64,000 nt of DNA from Listeria booriae. Its GTDB lineage: Bacteria > Bacillota > Bacilli > Lactobacillales > Listeriaceae. The translations under genes and the position numbers were made by a program. The DNA lies in NCBI RefSeq assembly GCF_000766865.1, contig NZ_JNFA01000024.1:62001-126000 (forward strand), given 5' to 3'. Under the pieces are notes generated by a model. The model ran no database searches. It was not told where the DNA came from and saw nothing but the letters and a program-made list of their open reading frames with translations. Of the stretch, positions 20,001-26,297 are shown piece after piece; within the stretch, counting starts at the first letter, position 1; each line of letters starts with the position of its first letter.

Positions 20001-21116
20001 TACGTAAACGAACTCATTCGCGGCAAAGCAATGCTTACAAAAGCAGATAGTGTGAACAAAGACAATCATTTATTCGGCGCCATTTTCAAAGTCACAGATA
20101 AAGACGGCACCACAGTACAAGAAAATTTAACAACCAATGAAGATGGCAAAATTGAAACCATAGAACTGCCTCCTGGCGACTATCAGTTCATCGAAACCCA
20201 AGCACCAATCGGCTACGAAATCGATACAACACCAGTACCATTCAATATCGTACCATCACAACAAGATGAAGTAGAAGTGGACATGCCAAACACCATGATT
20301 CCAGGATCTGTGAAGCTAACCAAAACAGATGCAGAAACAAAAGCACGATTAGCCGGTGCCATTTTTGACCTATATAATGTCAATGGTAGCATTGTAAAAG
20401 AAAATCTGGTGAGCAACGAACTAGGCGAGCTCGGCGCAACCAACTTAACACCTGGCGATTACTACTTCCAAGAGAAAACCGCGCCAAAAGGCTACTTGTT
20501 AGACACAGCACAAATTCCGTTCACCATTACATTCAATCAAACAGAAGTAAAAGAAGTCACATTCACCAACCAAAAAGACTACGGCAGCATCATCGTGCAT
20601 AAAGTAGACCGCGACGATCAGAATATCTCACTAAAAGGAGCAACGTACAGCATTCTAAACAGCGACAAGAAAATAGTGAGTAAAGGAAACACAAGTACCG
20701 ATGGCAAAGTACATTTTCCAAAACTAGTTCCAGGTGTGTACTACGTCAAAGAAATCAGCCCACCAAAAGGCTACACTGTTGACCCGACACCGAAGCAAGT
20801 AGCCATCCCAGAACGCAGCACAGAACCAGTAACAGTCGTCGTAACCGATGCAAAAATAGTCATACCACCAACCAAACCGACGATTCCGCCAACAAAACCA
20901 GTCATTACACCAACGACGCATCCGACAAAACCAGTGAAGCCAACAACCGTAAACACCGTCAAACCAACGCCTACAAAACTAACAGCGATTAAAACTAACC
21001 AGCAAACCCTTCCGCATACAGGCGATCTAAATGAACTGCGCTACTTACTCGCAGGAGCAATTATCATTTTTGGTACAACGTTCGCAACGGTTTGGTATGG
21101 TCGCAGGAAAAAATAG
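14016..21116 (+). CDS. giant cell-wall-anchored adhesin with 13 Cna-B repeats (LPHTG sortase signal)
   Basis: A 2366-residue surface protein. Residues 1-26 are a signal peptide (MKKVLAAVLTVMLVAF onward). Residues ~30-1060 hold adhesin-type beta modules; five of them carry a recurring Trp motif (SWKVQVNG, SWTINYNY, QWEQIINN, TWTVGMNY, DWTANINA), resembling collagen-binding MSCRAMM domains. Residues ~1068-2282 are 13 Cna-B/SpaA-like modules of ~93 residues, with a Lys in the first strand (LTK) and ETxAPxGY near the end, the frame for intramolecular isopeptide bonds. A Pro/Thr-rich wall-spanning stretch, LPHTG at 2332-2336, a membrane segment and RRKK follow, so sortase A should anchor it. Modules 4-7 and 8-11 form an equal-length duplication. 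The ATG at 14016 follows AAGGGG; an upstream TTG is rejected. The likely relative is lmo0842. Confidence 0.9.
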   Translation: MKKVLAAVLTVMLVAFTVLTAVPAQSENLETAKQDFFTQVTVGDVEGNVITEKSKPVVLQESKLNVRYNWKIASEESLAGKEILVTLPEALHMEGDLQADFKIGDVVYGKWSVDNEKHVLQVQLNEDVPVFDEDQVGDIVLRATLQSDTKEKLLPLNFDLGSQLVTLQVPLQQEVTPVAEPEVPTEKEAVKEDTVKKDATKAVTPKAKASVATVNGVIDENILTNVIFTDSDGNPYTDENRPTVDSSAKIQFEWALPDALNVKNGDTYTFAIPTIFAINSPITGTLGEYGTFVVNTDHTVTLTFNENAETSSEVHGELHFNTYFDKQHLIGITTKTITFPVDEGTMFTLDFLPTGGTAITKTGAANATYNPTSVSWKVQVNGNQKLLKNAVLKDPMQAGLSLDPTSIQVYKLNVFMDGTNSVGELADPSEYTIVPNANNTLEIDFADSMIQAYEVRYTTTITDLTKTSFTNKATLTSTGNTAVSASSTVNINRGKRLNKSSTYDSKTQKISWTINYNYDTATITQANAIIRDLFSNTYGLVPGSIVVKNVSIDGTGAATIGSTVPSTAYTVTPTSNGTQNGFNLQFNQGISGAYVITYDTVPTGLITSNINVVNQVSSPNTTTVSSTRGVTQGNISKRTTSINYNTKVMQWEQIINNNNYIMNHVFIKDRFTSDGLTLVQNSVKIVDMNNANSVLVLGTDYELELNSDGQGFVVTLIGAYGENMTHTLKLTYATTFNYSEVTAPNNFENVASIFWTEINGDDTSSVIVNVNPGDYTKNNGFKSGSYNAQRKELTWTVGMNYNLLTVTDPIFTDAIPANQKLLPNTIEVHKMTLGSGQNAYSDGGIVPSSEYTLDTTGNVITVHFNHSIQTAYYITYKTSIADTLIVASYQNTGTLKDGAQNFASWTGTVNIPSGGSYVTKSGTQNGKNIDWTANINAGQSTISNATIIDTPTSNQVLIPSSFHLYKTVVAANGTFTQGAEMVQGTDYTLEITTDNVTGAQKFKITFANTISTAYILKYSSFIDANDKETISNAIKLAGSNITTELVETAYDVVVKVTDGGGSATGVRGTITLTKTNIGTTPLAGASMALYDATGTVVLRSGVTDSTGKVVFGALRYGNYILKELAAPTGYVISDALEVGTTVNIAQTAKDVTVKNSLYVGEVTLTKYETNTTNALSGAVFQLKKGGTVVQDNLTTDANGKIHLTNLEPGSYSFVEVTAPQGYQLNATPYNFTIGAKQTTPITVTAYDALILGTISLTKEDSVTHMPLSGAVFKLLNSSGATLQSNLTTDLQGKLVIPNLPLGNYSLVETVAPADYKLDTTPIPITISKATTSTNIVSKTMTNTLKTGGVKLTKKDKKSKLALSGAVFSLQKANGDVVQANLTSDENGEIHVTNLAPGNYQFVETAAPTGYYLDDTAIPFTIVKSQQQEVALTALDTVVPGTVILTKQDHVSKEGLAGATFQLLDADEQVLQTDLETDEFGKLTIENLDPGDYFLVETSAPEAYQLDSTPIPFHIALAQQEALTMTHDNTLKTGGFTLHKVDSVNVLQKLTGAKFDLKASDTGEIVRSDLEVDENGDLSIDGLAPGDYDLTETKAPQDYELPTSDYHFTITKNQTRALDINYSNELIKGKAKLIKQDSVNPLQHIAGATFDVQNDQGEVVQSGLVTNNDGEITTQDLAPGDYSFVETSAAFGYILDATPVPFTIAKSQQETTVVEKTNILTPGSVILEKLDKKTKTPIAGATFKLLNKDGDVIQDNLVGGSDGLISVNDLPPGDYQFIETAAPTGYYLDSTPVLFTIVKGQQAPISVEAFNTIIPGTVSLSKTDSASGEALAGAVYRLTDAEGSTIQEDLTTDVFGKIVIPGLDPGDYMLQETTAPQYYQLDSSFIKFTITKAQDKALQLEATNTLLTGSVRIHKVDSINRGEALKGAKFSLKSLQLGGKIGTTFTTDETGDIHIDNLVPGDYELMETEAPTNYKLPITPLSFTIEKGQERTLLINYVNELIRGKAMLTKADSVNKDNHLFGAIFKVTDKDGTTVQENLTTNEDGKIETIELPPGDYQFIETQAPIGYEIDTTPVPFNIVPSQQDEVEVDMPNTMIPGSVKLTKTDAETKARLAGAIFDLYNVNGSIVKENLVSNELGELGATNLTPGDYYFQEKTAPKGYLLDTAQIPFTITFNQTEVKEVTFTNQKDYGSIIVHKVDRDDQNISLKGATYSILNSDKKIVSKGNTSTDGKVHFPKLVPGVYYVKEISPPKGYTVDPTPKQVAIPERSTEPVTVVVTDAKIVIPPTKPTIPPTKPVITPTTHPTKPVKPTTVNTVKPTPTKLTAIKTNQQTLPHTGDLNELRYLLAGAIIIFGTTFATVWYGRRKK
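18054..20303 (+). repeat. tandem four-module super-repeat inside the adhesin (2 x 1125 bp)
   Basis: Cna-B modules 4-7 (18054-19178) and 8-11 (19179-20303) match in order: DKKxK-type, ETxAP/LDS-type, HKVDS-type and GKAxL-type modules. Each block is exactly 375 codons. Module 12 (from 20304) again resembles modules 4 and 8, as if a third round begins. The copies are well diverged in sequence. Confidence 0.75.
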
Positions 21117-21160
21117 ATAATTTGGGTGTTTGTTAGACACGTACAGGTTTTATAGACTTA

Positions 21161-21202
21161 GAAGCCCCCTCATGCCAGTTTCCATGGGCATGAGGGGGCT
21201 TC
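21161..21202. terminator. bidirectional terminator between adhesin and SRPBCC gene
   Basis: A perfect 16-bp GC-rich stem pairs 21161-21176 (GAAGCCCCCTCATGCC) with 21187-21202, with a 10-nt loop between convergent genes. Confidence 0.8.
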
Positions 21203-21214
21203 CTAGTTTATTTA

Positions 21215-21637
21215 TTATTTACTTAGTTTCACGAGCTCAATTCCGGCTCGGTCCCACATTTCATTCATCATGTCATAATATTTATCATCCATGGCGACAT
21301 CTACGAACATTTTTGTTTGGTTGCCAACGGGTTCAAATACATAATGCTCCAGCATGTCTGCAAATGCAGCGACTTCAACATATTTCCCATCAGTGATTTC
21401 ACCTAAAAAGGAAAATTTGATTTCTTTTTCTGGTTCAAAAACAACTACTTTAGAAACCAAACCATTGCCCGAAGTATCGACAAAATGAACCGTTTCATCG
21501 AGTCCCATATCACCAGTGTAGGTGGAGCCTTCCTGGAAAGCTGCTGCCCACTTTTCATACTTGCTTCGATCAACAACTAATGGCCAAGCCTCAGCAGGCC
21601 CGCAATCAAGCGTGAATTCTTTTTTTATGTGTTTCAT
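21215..21637 (-). CDS. SRPBCC (START-like) domain protein
   Basis: 140 residues with the layout of a polyketide-cyclase/AHSA1-like helix-grip fold: an amphipathic start MKHIKKEFTLDCGPAEAWPLV, then PWxxxxDRSKYEKW-like text (DRSKYEKWAAAFQEGS) and a long C-terminal helix (DDKYYDMMNEMWDRAG). These proteins bind hydrophobic ligands; the ligand here is unknown. The ATG at 21637 is preceded by AAAGGAGG. It appears monocistronic, sharing a terminator with the adhesin gene. Confidence 0.75.
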   Translation of the reverse strand: MKHIKKEFTLDCGPAEAWPLVVDRSKYEKWAAAFQEGSTYTGDMGLDETVHFVDTSGNGLVSKVVVFEPEKEIKFSFLGEITDGKYVEVAAFADMLEHYVFEPVGNQTKMFVDVAMDDKYYDMMNEMWDRAGIELVKLSK

Positions 21638-21768
21638 TATAAATCCTCCTTTTTAAAGCGTTAACATTATTTTAGAGTATTTTACATTTACTAACAAGCA
21701 TTAAGTGCCATGATTATCAGGTGGCATCTTAAGTTATCGTTGCAATTGTCATATTTAAGTATCACGAA

Positions 21769-22620
21769 TTAATCGCAAAAATGCTTTGGAGGCATTTGAA
21801 AAGGTTTGATTTTTTTCCAAATAATATTGACGTTGACGGTTAGGGAAGGGAAGAATGGAATAAACGTCAGGTCGGTATTAGTTGTATTTATAATCCCATC
21901 AATACAAAGCGCGCTCACCATATTTTCTTTTACTAAGAGAGAAGCATTATAAAGTAAATTATAAGTGCCAACAATATGGAGAGAATCAGAATTTTCCCCA
22001 AGCCATTCTGCTAGCTGTTTGTCAACAAAAGATTGGCTGGAAACCAGTAAAGGTATGCCCCTAATATTTATAGGAGTGATTGATTTGTTTTTGGCTAAAG
22101 GATGGGATGTATGAACTAAAAGTCCCCAGTAATCTACTAAAGGTAGTTGCAGGTAATCATATTTCTGTTTTTCTATGGGATCAATGACGAGTCCAAAGTC
22201 TAGTAATCCATGATCGATTTTTTCTAACACATCGTCGGCATTGCCACTATGCAGTTGAAAATGAATATCTGGGTGCTCGATTCTTAAATCACGCAAAAAT
22301 TGACCAATGAATTCAAAAGCTCTCGTTTCTCCTGCTCCAATAGCAATCTGTCCACTTATCGTGCTATCACTGAGTAAATTTGCTGTAGTGGATTCAACTA
22401 AAGATACGATTTCTTTTCCTTTATTAGCTAAGTAAATCCCTTCCTCTGTCAACGTAATAAAACGACTTCCGCGTATAAATAATGTTACTCCTAATGTTTC
22501 CTCGAATTCTTTCAATTGCTTGGAAAGCGTTGGTTGAGATAGATGAAGTACTTCGGCAGCTCTGCTAATTGTTTTTTCTCTTGCAACGGTTAAAAAATAA
22601 TTTAAAACGCGCAGTTCCAT
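21769..22620 (-). CDS. LysR family transcriptional regulator
   Basis: 283 residues with the typical LysR N-terminal winged HTH (MELRVLNYFLTVAREKTISR, then AAEVLHLSQPTLSKQLKEFE) and an effector-binding domain. The ATG at 22620 follows AAAGGA. It is divergent from the hexapeptide acetyltransferase gene at 22740, the classic LysR arrangement, and the 119-bp gap is wide enough for operator and promoter. Lower GC than surrounding genes suggests this pair could be a local acquisition. The inducer is unknown. Confidence 0.88.
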   Translation of the reverse strand: MELRVLNYFLTVAREKTISRAAEVLHLSQPTLSKQLKEFEETLGVTLFIRGSRFITLTEEGIYLANKGKEIVSLVESTTANLLSDSTISGQIAIGAGETRAFEFIGQFLRDLRIEHPDIHFQLHSGNADDVLEKIDHGLLDFGLVIDPIEKQKYDYLQLPLVDYWGLLVHTSHPLAKNKSITPINIRGIPLLVSSQSFVDKQLAEWLGENSDSLHIVGTYNLLYNASLLVKENMVSALCIDGIINTTNTDLTFIPFFPSLTVNVNIIWKKIKPFQMPPKHFCD

Positions 22621-22674
22621 AAGCTCAGTCCTTTCTATAGATAAAATGAATGGATAAGTATGTATTATAGGTCT

Positions 22675-22703
22675 TAGTCAAGTATACCTTTTCTATATAT
22701 AAT
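22675..22703 (+). promoter_or_regulatory. promoter of the hexapeptide acetyltransferase gene
   Basis: -35 TAGTCA (22675-22680), 17 bp, -10 TATAAT (22698-22703), in the LysR divergent region. Confidence 0.5.
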
Positions 22704-22739
22704 TAGAGTAGTAAATGATTTATTTTTAGGAGGGGTTAC

Positions 22740-23303
22740 ATGTCTGAATTAGATTTACAAAGCAAATTAATCGGGAAAGATGTACTCAAAGACTCAGCGC
22801 TTTATCAAGAAATTCATTTAGTCAAACAGAATAATGAACAGTTAATCATCGAGTTGAATACACAATACCATACGAAAGAAAAAATCTTGCGTTATTTGGA
22901 AGAAATCACTGGAAAAGCAGTGGATTCTTCCGTAGATATTTCATTACCTTTTTATAGTGACTTCGGGAAACATATTACGTTTGGAAAAAACATCTTTATT
23001 AATCAGAATGTTACTTTCGTTGATTTAGGGGGGATTGTAATTGAGGATGAGGTATTAATAGGTCCAGGAGCAACACTAATCACAGTTAACCACTTACTTA
23101 ATCCAGAAAATAGACGTGGCTTAAGAGTGGCACCTATTTGTATTAAAAAGAACGCCTGGATTGGAGCTAATGCAACGATACTGCCAGGAATAACAGTAGG
23201 AGAAAACTCGGTGGTGGCTGCTAGTGCAACAGTGACAAAAGATGTCCCCGATAATGTCATTGTAGCAGGAGTCCCTGCAAAACAGATCAGCAATATAGAG
23301 TAA
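22740..23303 (+). CDS. hexapeptide-repeat O-acetyltransferase (maltose/galactoside type)
   Basis: 187 residues of left-handed beta-helix acyltransferase. An N-terminal Mac-like helical part is followed by hexapeptide turns (IVIEDEVLIGPGATLI, CIKKNAWIGANATILPG, GENSVVAASATVTKDV) and ends VIVAGVPAKQI. The catalytic histidine is His118 in TVNHLLNPENRR. These trimeric enzymes move an acetyl group from acetyl-CoA to a sugar or similar acceptor; the acceptor is not predictable. AGGAGG precedes the ATG. It is probably controlled by the divergent LysR protein. Confidence 0.85.
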   Translation: MSELDLQSKLIGKDVLKDSALYQEIHLVKQNNEQLIIELNTQYHTKEKILRYLEEITGKAVDSSVDISLPFYSDFGKHITFGKNIFINQNVTFVDLGGIVIEDEVLIGPGATLITVNHLLNPENRRGLRVAPICIKKNAWIGANATILPGITVGENSVVAASATVTKDVPDNVIVAGVPAKQISNIE

Positions 23304-23331
23304 GACGAATAAATTTGCAGTAGGCTCAAAT

Positions 23332-23373
23332 AAATAAGCCATGTCTCGAGGTAATTGGCGACATGGCTTATTT
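23332..23373. terminator. bidirectional terminator after the acetyltransferase
   Basis: A perfect 14-bp stem, AAATAAGCCATGTC (23332-23345) with 23360-23373, ends the acetyltransferase gene and the convergent GNAT gene. Confidence 0.8.
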
Positions 23374-23379
23374 GTACTG

Positions 23380-23931
23380 TTACTTTCGATATTTTTCCCG
23401 AAATTCGTGAGCGAGGATGCTCATAAGGATAGAATCGTGATATTCGTGATTATAAAATAAAGCCTCGCGCTGTACACCTTCGACCGTGAAGCCAACTTTT
23501 TCATAGGCGCGGCTGGCTTGTTTGTTGTAGGCAAAAACATTTAGTTCAATGCGGTGTAAATTCAAAATACCAAAGCCGTAATCAAGCAATAACTGCATTG
23601 CCTCTGAACCGTAGCCTTGTCCTTGGTGCGCTGCTTGGCTAATCGCGATTCGCATGTTGGCATTGCGATTCGTCGTGTCGATGTCTTGTAGCGCAATGTC
23701 ACCGATAACTTCCTCACTATCTTGCAAGCAAATAAGCAGTAACACAGCGTCGCTTTCTTGCCACTTATTCGCAATATACTGCTCGATTTGAGCATACGTA
23801 AAAGCTTGTTTTGTCCCTGTTAAACGCCTAACTTCGCTATCAAAAAACATCGTATAGTACGTGTCCTGATCCGCCGCATTTAGCGGACGCAAAAACACTT
23901 TTTCGCCTTGTAAAAGTTTATCTTTTCGCAT
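23380..23931 (-). CDS. GNAT N-acetyltransferase (RimJ/RimL type)
   Basis: 183 residues with the GNAT core: the acetyl-CoA pyrophosphate loop is AISQAAHQGQGYGSEAM (Q/R-x-x-G-x-G/A form as GQGYGS), followed by NLHRIELNVFAYNKQASRAY and EKVGFTVEG, typical of the RimJ/RimL/SpeG branch that acetylates N-termini, polyamines or small molecules. It begins 3 bp after the TetR gene and is probably its co-transcribed partner. The target is unknown; a role in the same drug response as the divergent MFS gene is an inference. Confidence 0.83.
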   Translation of the reverse strand: MRKDKLLQGEKVFLRPLNAADQDTYYTMFFDSEVRRLTGTKQAFTYAQIEQYIANKWQESDAVLLLICLQDSEEVIGDIALQDIDTTNRNANMRIAISQAAHQGQGYGSEAMQLLLDYGFGILNLHRIELNVFAYNKQASRAYEKVGFTVEGVQREALFYNHEYHDSILMSILAHEFREKYRK

Positions 23932-23934
23932 GTG

Positions 23935-24600
23935 TCAGCCTCCTTTCGTTGTTTCTAGAATTTTCTCGGCGCCGGCAATAATGACATCCAAACCGAATGA
24001 AAAATTTAAATCAAAGCGTTCGTGGGCCTCGGCGTGTCTTTTCATTGCTGGGATGACGCGCAAATGTTGCATATCTTCGCGCTCAAACATCGAGGTAAAG
24101 AGTCCGTGAATCTTATCGGGTCCTACTTCGGCCAGCGTGCGGTCTTGGGACGTTTCATCAATCGCGATTCCCGTGACATAATTATCAATCAAATTGCATA
24201 ATGCCAGCGTCTGTTCTTCATCAAAACCCGCGTCAAAAAAGGCGCAGAACAGGCAGTCGATAATGTTTAGGCGGCTTTTGTCGATTGGAATTGTTTTCAT
24301 CATGATTTCGGCACCGTCGGGAACAGCGCGCATCGCTTGGTGACTTTGCATCGCTAGCCAACGCGCCTTATCTTGCCATGAAAGTTCGGCATCGGGCAAC
24401 GCAATTTGTGCGGAAATATAACTGGAAAGCCCTTGTAATAAGTCTTGTTTATTCTTGAAATGCCAGTAAAGTGCGGGCGCTTGAACGTTCATTGCATCGG
24501 CGACTTTGCGCATCGATAAGTTCTGAATACCGTGTTTTTCTAAAACTTCTAAAGAGGCTAAAATGATTTTTTCTTGCGTCAAATTTCTTTTTTTGCTCAC
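23935..24600 (-). CDS. TetR family repressor (tetracycline-repressor class)
   Basis: 221 residues. The N-terminal HTH reads SLEVLEKHGIQNLSMRKVAD then AMNVQAPALYWHFKNKQDLL, closely like TetR itself, and the C-terminal part has the TetR_C look. It is divergent from a 14-helix drug MFS gene, and a perfect 21-bp palindrome at 24649-24669 sits between them, so it very likely represses both directions until an inducer binds. The GNAT gene follows at 3 bp. AAGGAG lies upstream of the ATG. Confidence 0.87.
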   Translation of the reverse strand: MSKKRNLTQEKIILASLEVLEKHGIQNLSMRKVADAMNVQAPALYWHFKNKQDLLQGLSSYISAQIALPDAELSWQDKARWLAMQSHQAMRAVPDGAEIMMKTIPIDKSRLNIIDCLFCAFFDAGFDEEQTLALCNLIDNYVTGIAIDETSQDRTLAEVGPDKIHGLFTSMFEREDMQHLRVIPAMKRHAEAHERFDLNFSFGLDVIIAGAEKILETTKGG

Positions 24601-24648
24601 TAAAAAATACTCCTTTAGACTGATTTTATTTTTAGATCGATAGAGATA

Positions 24649-24669
24649 TAATTTAACAGTGTTAAATTA
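24649..24669. promoter_or_regulatory. 21-bp palindromic TetR operator
   Basis: TAATTTAACA-G-TGTTAAATTA is a perfect 10-bp inverted repeat around one base. It overlaps a TATAAT (24647-24652) and lies between divergent tetR-like and MFS genes, so occupancy would block transcription both ways. Confidence 0.75.
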
Positions 24670-24726
24670 AGAGGATGTAGCGTATAGTTCTATTATATAC
24701 GAATGCAATCAAGAAGGGTGAGGAAA

Positions 24727-26202
24727 ATGACAAAAACAGAAACGAAAATTATTCCGGTATTAGTCGCACTAATGCTTGGAATCTTTGTTTCGTCGCTAGA
24801 TAACACGATTGTAGCAGCAAGTATGGGTACAATCGTCGGCGATTTAGGGGGACTTGATAAGTATGTTTGGATTACGTCGGCATACTTAGTTGCGGAAATG
24901 GCGGGCATGCCGATTTTCGGGAAATTATCGGATATGTATGGTCGAAAACGATTTTATGTGTTCGGAATTACGTTGTTTCTAATTGGTTCGATTCTTTGTG
25001 GAACGGCGGAAACAATGACGCAACTGGCGATTTATCGGGCGATTCAAGGGGTTGGCGGTAGTGCTTTGATGCCGATTGCGTTCACGATTATTTGGGACGT
25101 TCTGCCACTGGAAAAACGTGCGAGTGTCGGCGGTTGGTTTGGCGCTGTGTTCGGCCTTTCAAGCGTTGTTGGGCCTCTACTTGGGGCGTTCATTACGGAT
25201 CACATTAGTTGGCATTGGATTTTTTATATTAATATTCCGATTGGGATTGTGGCCTTATTTTTAATTAGTGTGTATTATAAAGAATCACCAAAACATAACA
25301 AAGCAAAAATTGATTGGCTGGGTGCGTTCTTCCTTGTTGGTGGAACGGTGGCGTTGATGTTTGCGCTAGAGCTTGGCGGGCATACGTATGCGTGGGATTC
25401 GATGCAGATTTTTAGTTTGTTCGGATTGTTCGTAGTAGCGATGATTGTGCTTATTTTTGTGGAGCGTCGTGCGGCGGACCCGATTTTACCGTTTTACTTG
25501 TTTAAGCGACCTGTTTATTTAGGGACGGTTTTGACGGGGATGTTGTATGGTGGCGTGTTTATGGTTGCGACGATTTATATTCCGCTGTATGTGCAAGGTG
25601 TAGACGGTGGGACGGCGACGAATTCAGGCTTGCTACTCTTGCCGATGATGGTGGGGACAAGCGTGATGGCGGCTATTTCGGGGAACTTGGCGAATCGGTT
25701 TAGCTTCCGTTCGATTATGATTTGTGCGGGGATTTTGACGTTTGGGACGACGATTTTGTTTGGAACGTTGACGCCTGACACGCCGCGGTACTTGCTGACG
25801 ATTTACATGGTGATGCTCGGAGTTGGGATTGGGCCTTCGTTTTCAATTCTTGGAACGGCAAGCTTGTATAAAATTAATCCGGATGAACGCGGGACGGCGA
25901 GTGCGACGAATAACTTTATTCGTTCGTTTGGGATGACCGTGGGGATTACGATTTATGGCGTGATTCAGCGGAATTTGTTCTCAAACGGCGTACCAGAGAT
26001 GTTCCAACACATGGATAGCCGCGCGATTTTGTCACCGGAGTTGCGGGCGAAGATACCAGCGGAAATTTTGGATAAGATAACGGAAATATTGTGTAGTTCG
26101 ATTGCACAAACATTCTTATGGACGCTAATTCCGCTTAGCTTGGCGTTTTTTACGATGTTGCTGATGGGCAAAGCGAAGATGTCGGATTTGCATGAGAAAT
26201 AA
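24727..26202 (+). CDS. MFS multidrug exporter, 14-helix (EmrB/QacA, DHA2) type
   Basis: About 491 residues and 14 membrane segments. It shows the DHA2 motif in helix 1 (SSLDNTIVAASMGTI), motif A GKLSDMYGRKRFYVFG, RAIQGVGGSALMP, and motif C GAVFGLSSVVGPLLGAFI, which marks drug/H+ antiporters. The ATG at 24727 follows AAGGGTGAGG, so the in-frame ATG at 24703 is less likely. It is divergent from the TetR repressor with the operator between. Substrates cannot be told from sequence; I recall a tetracycline-resistance-like MFS in this neighbourhood in L. monocytogenes. Confidence 0.88.
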   Translation: MTKTETKIIPVLVALMLGIFVSSLDNTIVAASMGTIVGDLGGLDKYVWITSAYLVAEMAGMPIFGKLSDMYGRKRFYVFGITLFLIGSILCGTAETMTQLAIYRAIQGVGGSALMPIAFTIIWDVLPLEKRASVGGWFGAVFGLSSVVGPLLGAFITDHISWHWIFYINIPIGIVALFLISVYYKESPKHNKAKIDWLGAFFLVGGTVALMFALELGGHTYAWDSMQIFSLFGLFVVAMIVLIFVERRAADPILPFYLFKRPVYLGTVLTGMLYGGVFMVATIYIPLYVQGVDGGTATNSGLLLLPMMVGTSVMAAISGNLANRFSFRSIMICAGILTFGTTILFGTLTPDTPRYLLTIYMVMLGVGIGPSFSILGTASLYKINPDERGTASATNNFIRSFGMTVGITIYGVIQRNLFSNGVPEMFQHMDSRAILSPELRAKIPAEILDKITEILCSSIAQTFLWTLIPLSLAFFTMLLMGKAKMSDLHEK

Positions 26203-26212
26203 ATAAGTAACT

Positions 26213-26259
26213 AAAAACAGAAGATTTACCTAACATCAAGGTATACGCTTCTGTTTTTT
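26213..26259 (+). terminator. terminator after the drug MFS gene
   Basis: An 11-bp stem pairs AAAAACAGAAG (26213-26223) with CTTCTGTTTTT (26248-26258), with a T-rich 3' end. Confidence 0.75.
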
Positions 26260-26297
26260 GTTCTTTCGTTTATTCCTATTTGTTTAATCTAGCCATT

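Noticed and set aside
18054-20303. Repeats in the adhesin as a CRISPR array or DNA satellite
   Set aside because: The repetition is in-frame protein modules with diverged DNA; there are no identical repeats with unique spacers.
21009-21023. LPHTG as a broken sorting signal
   Set aside because: LPXTG tolerates His at X, and the membrane segment and RRKK tail follow at the right distance, so it is a normal signal.
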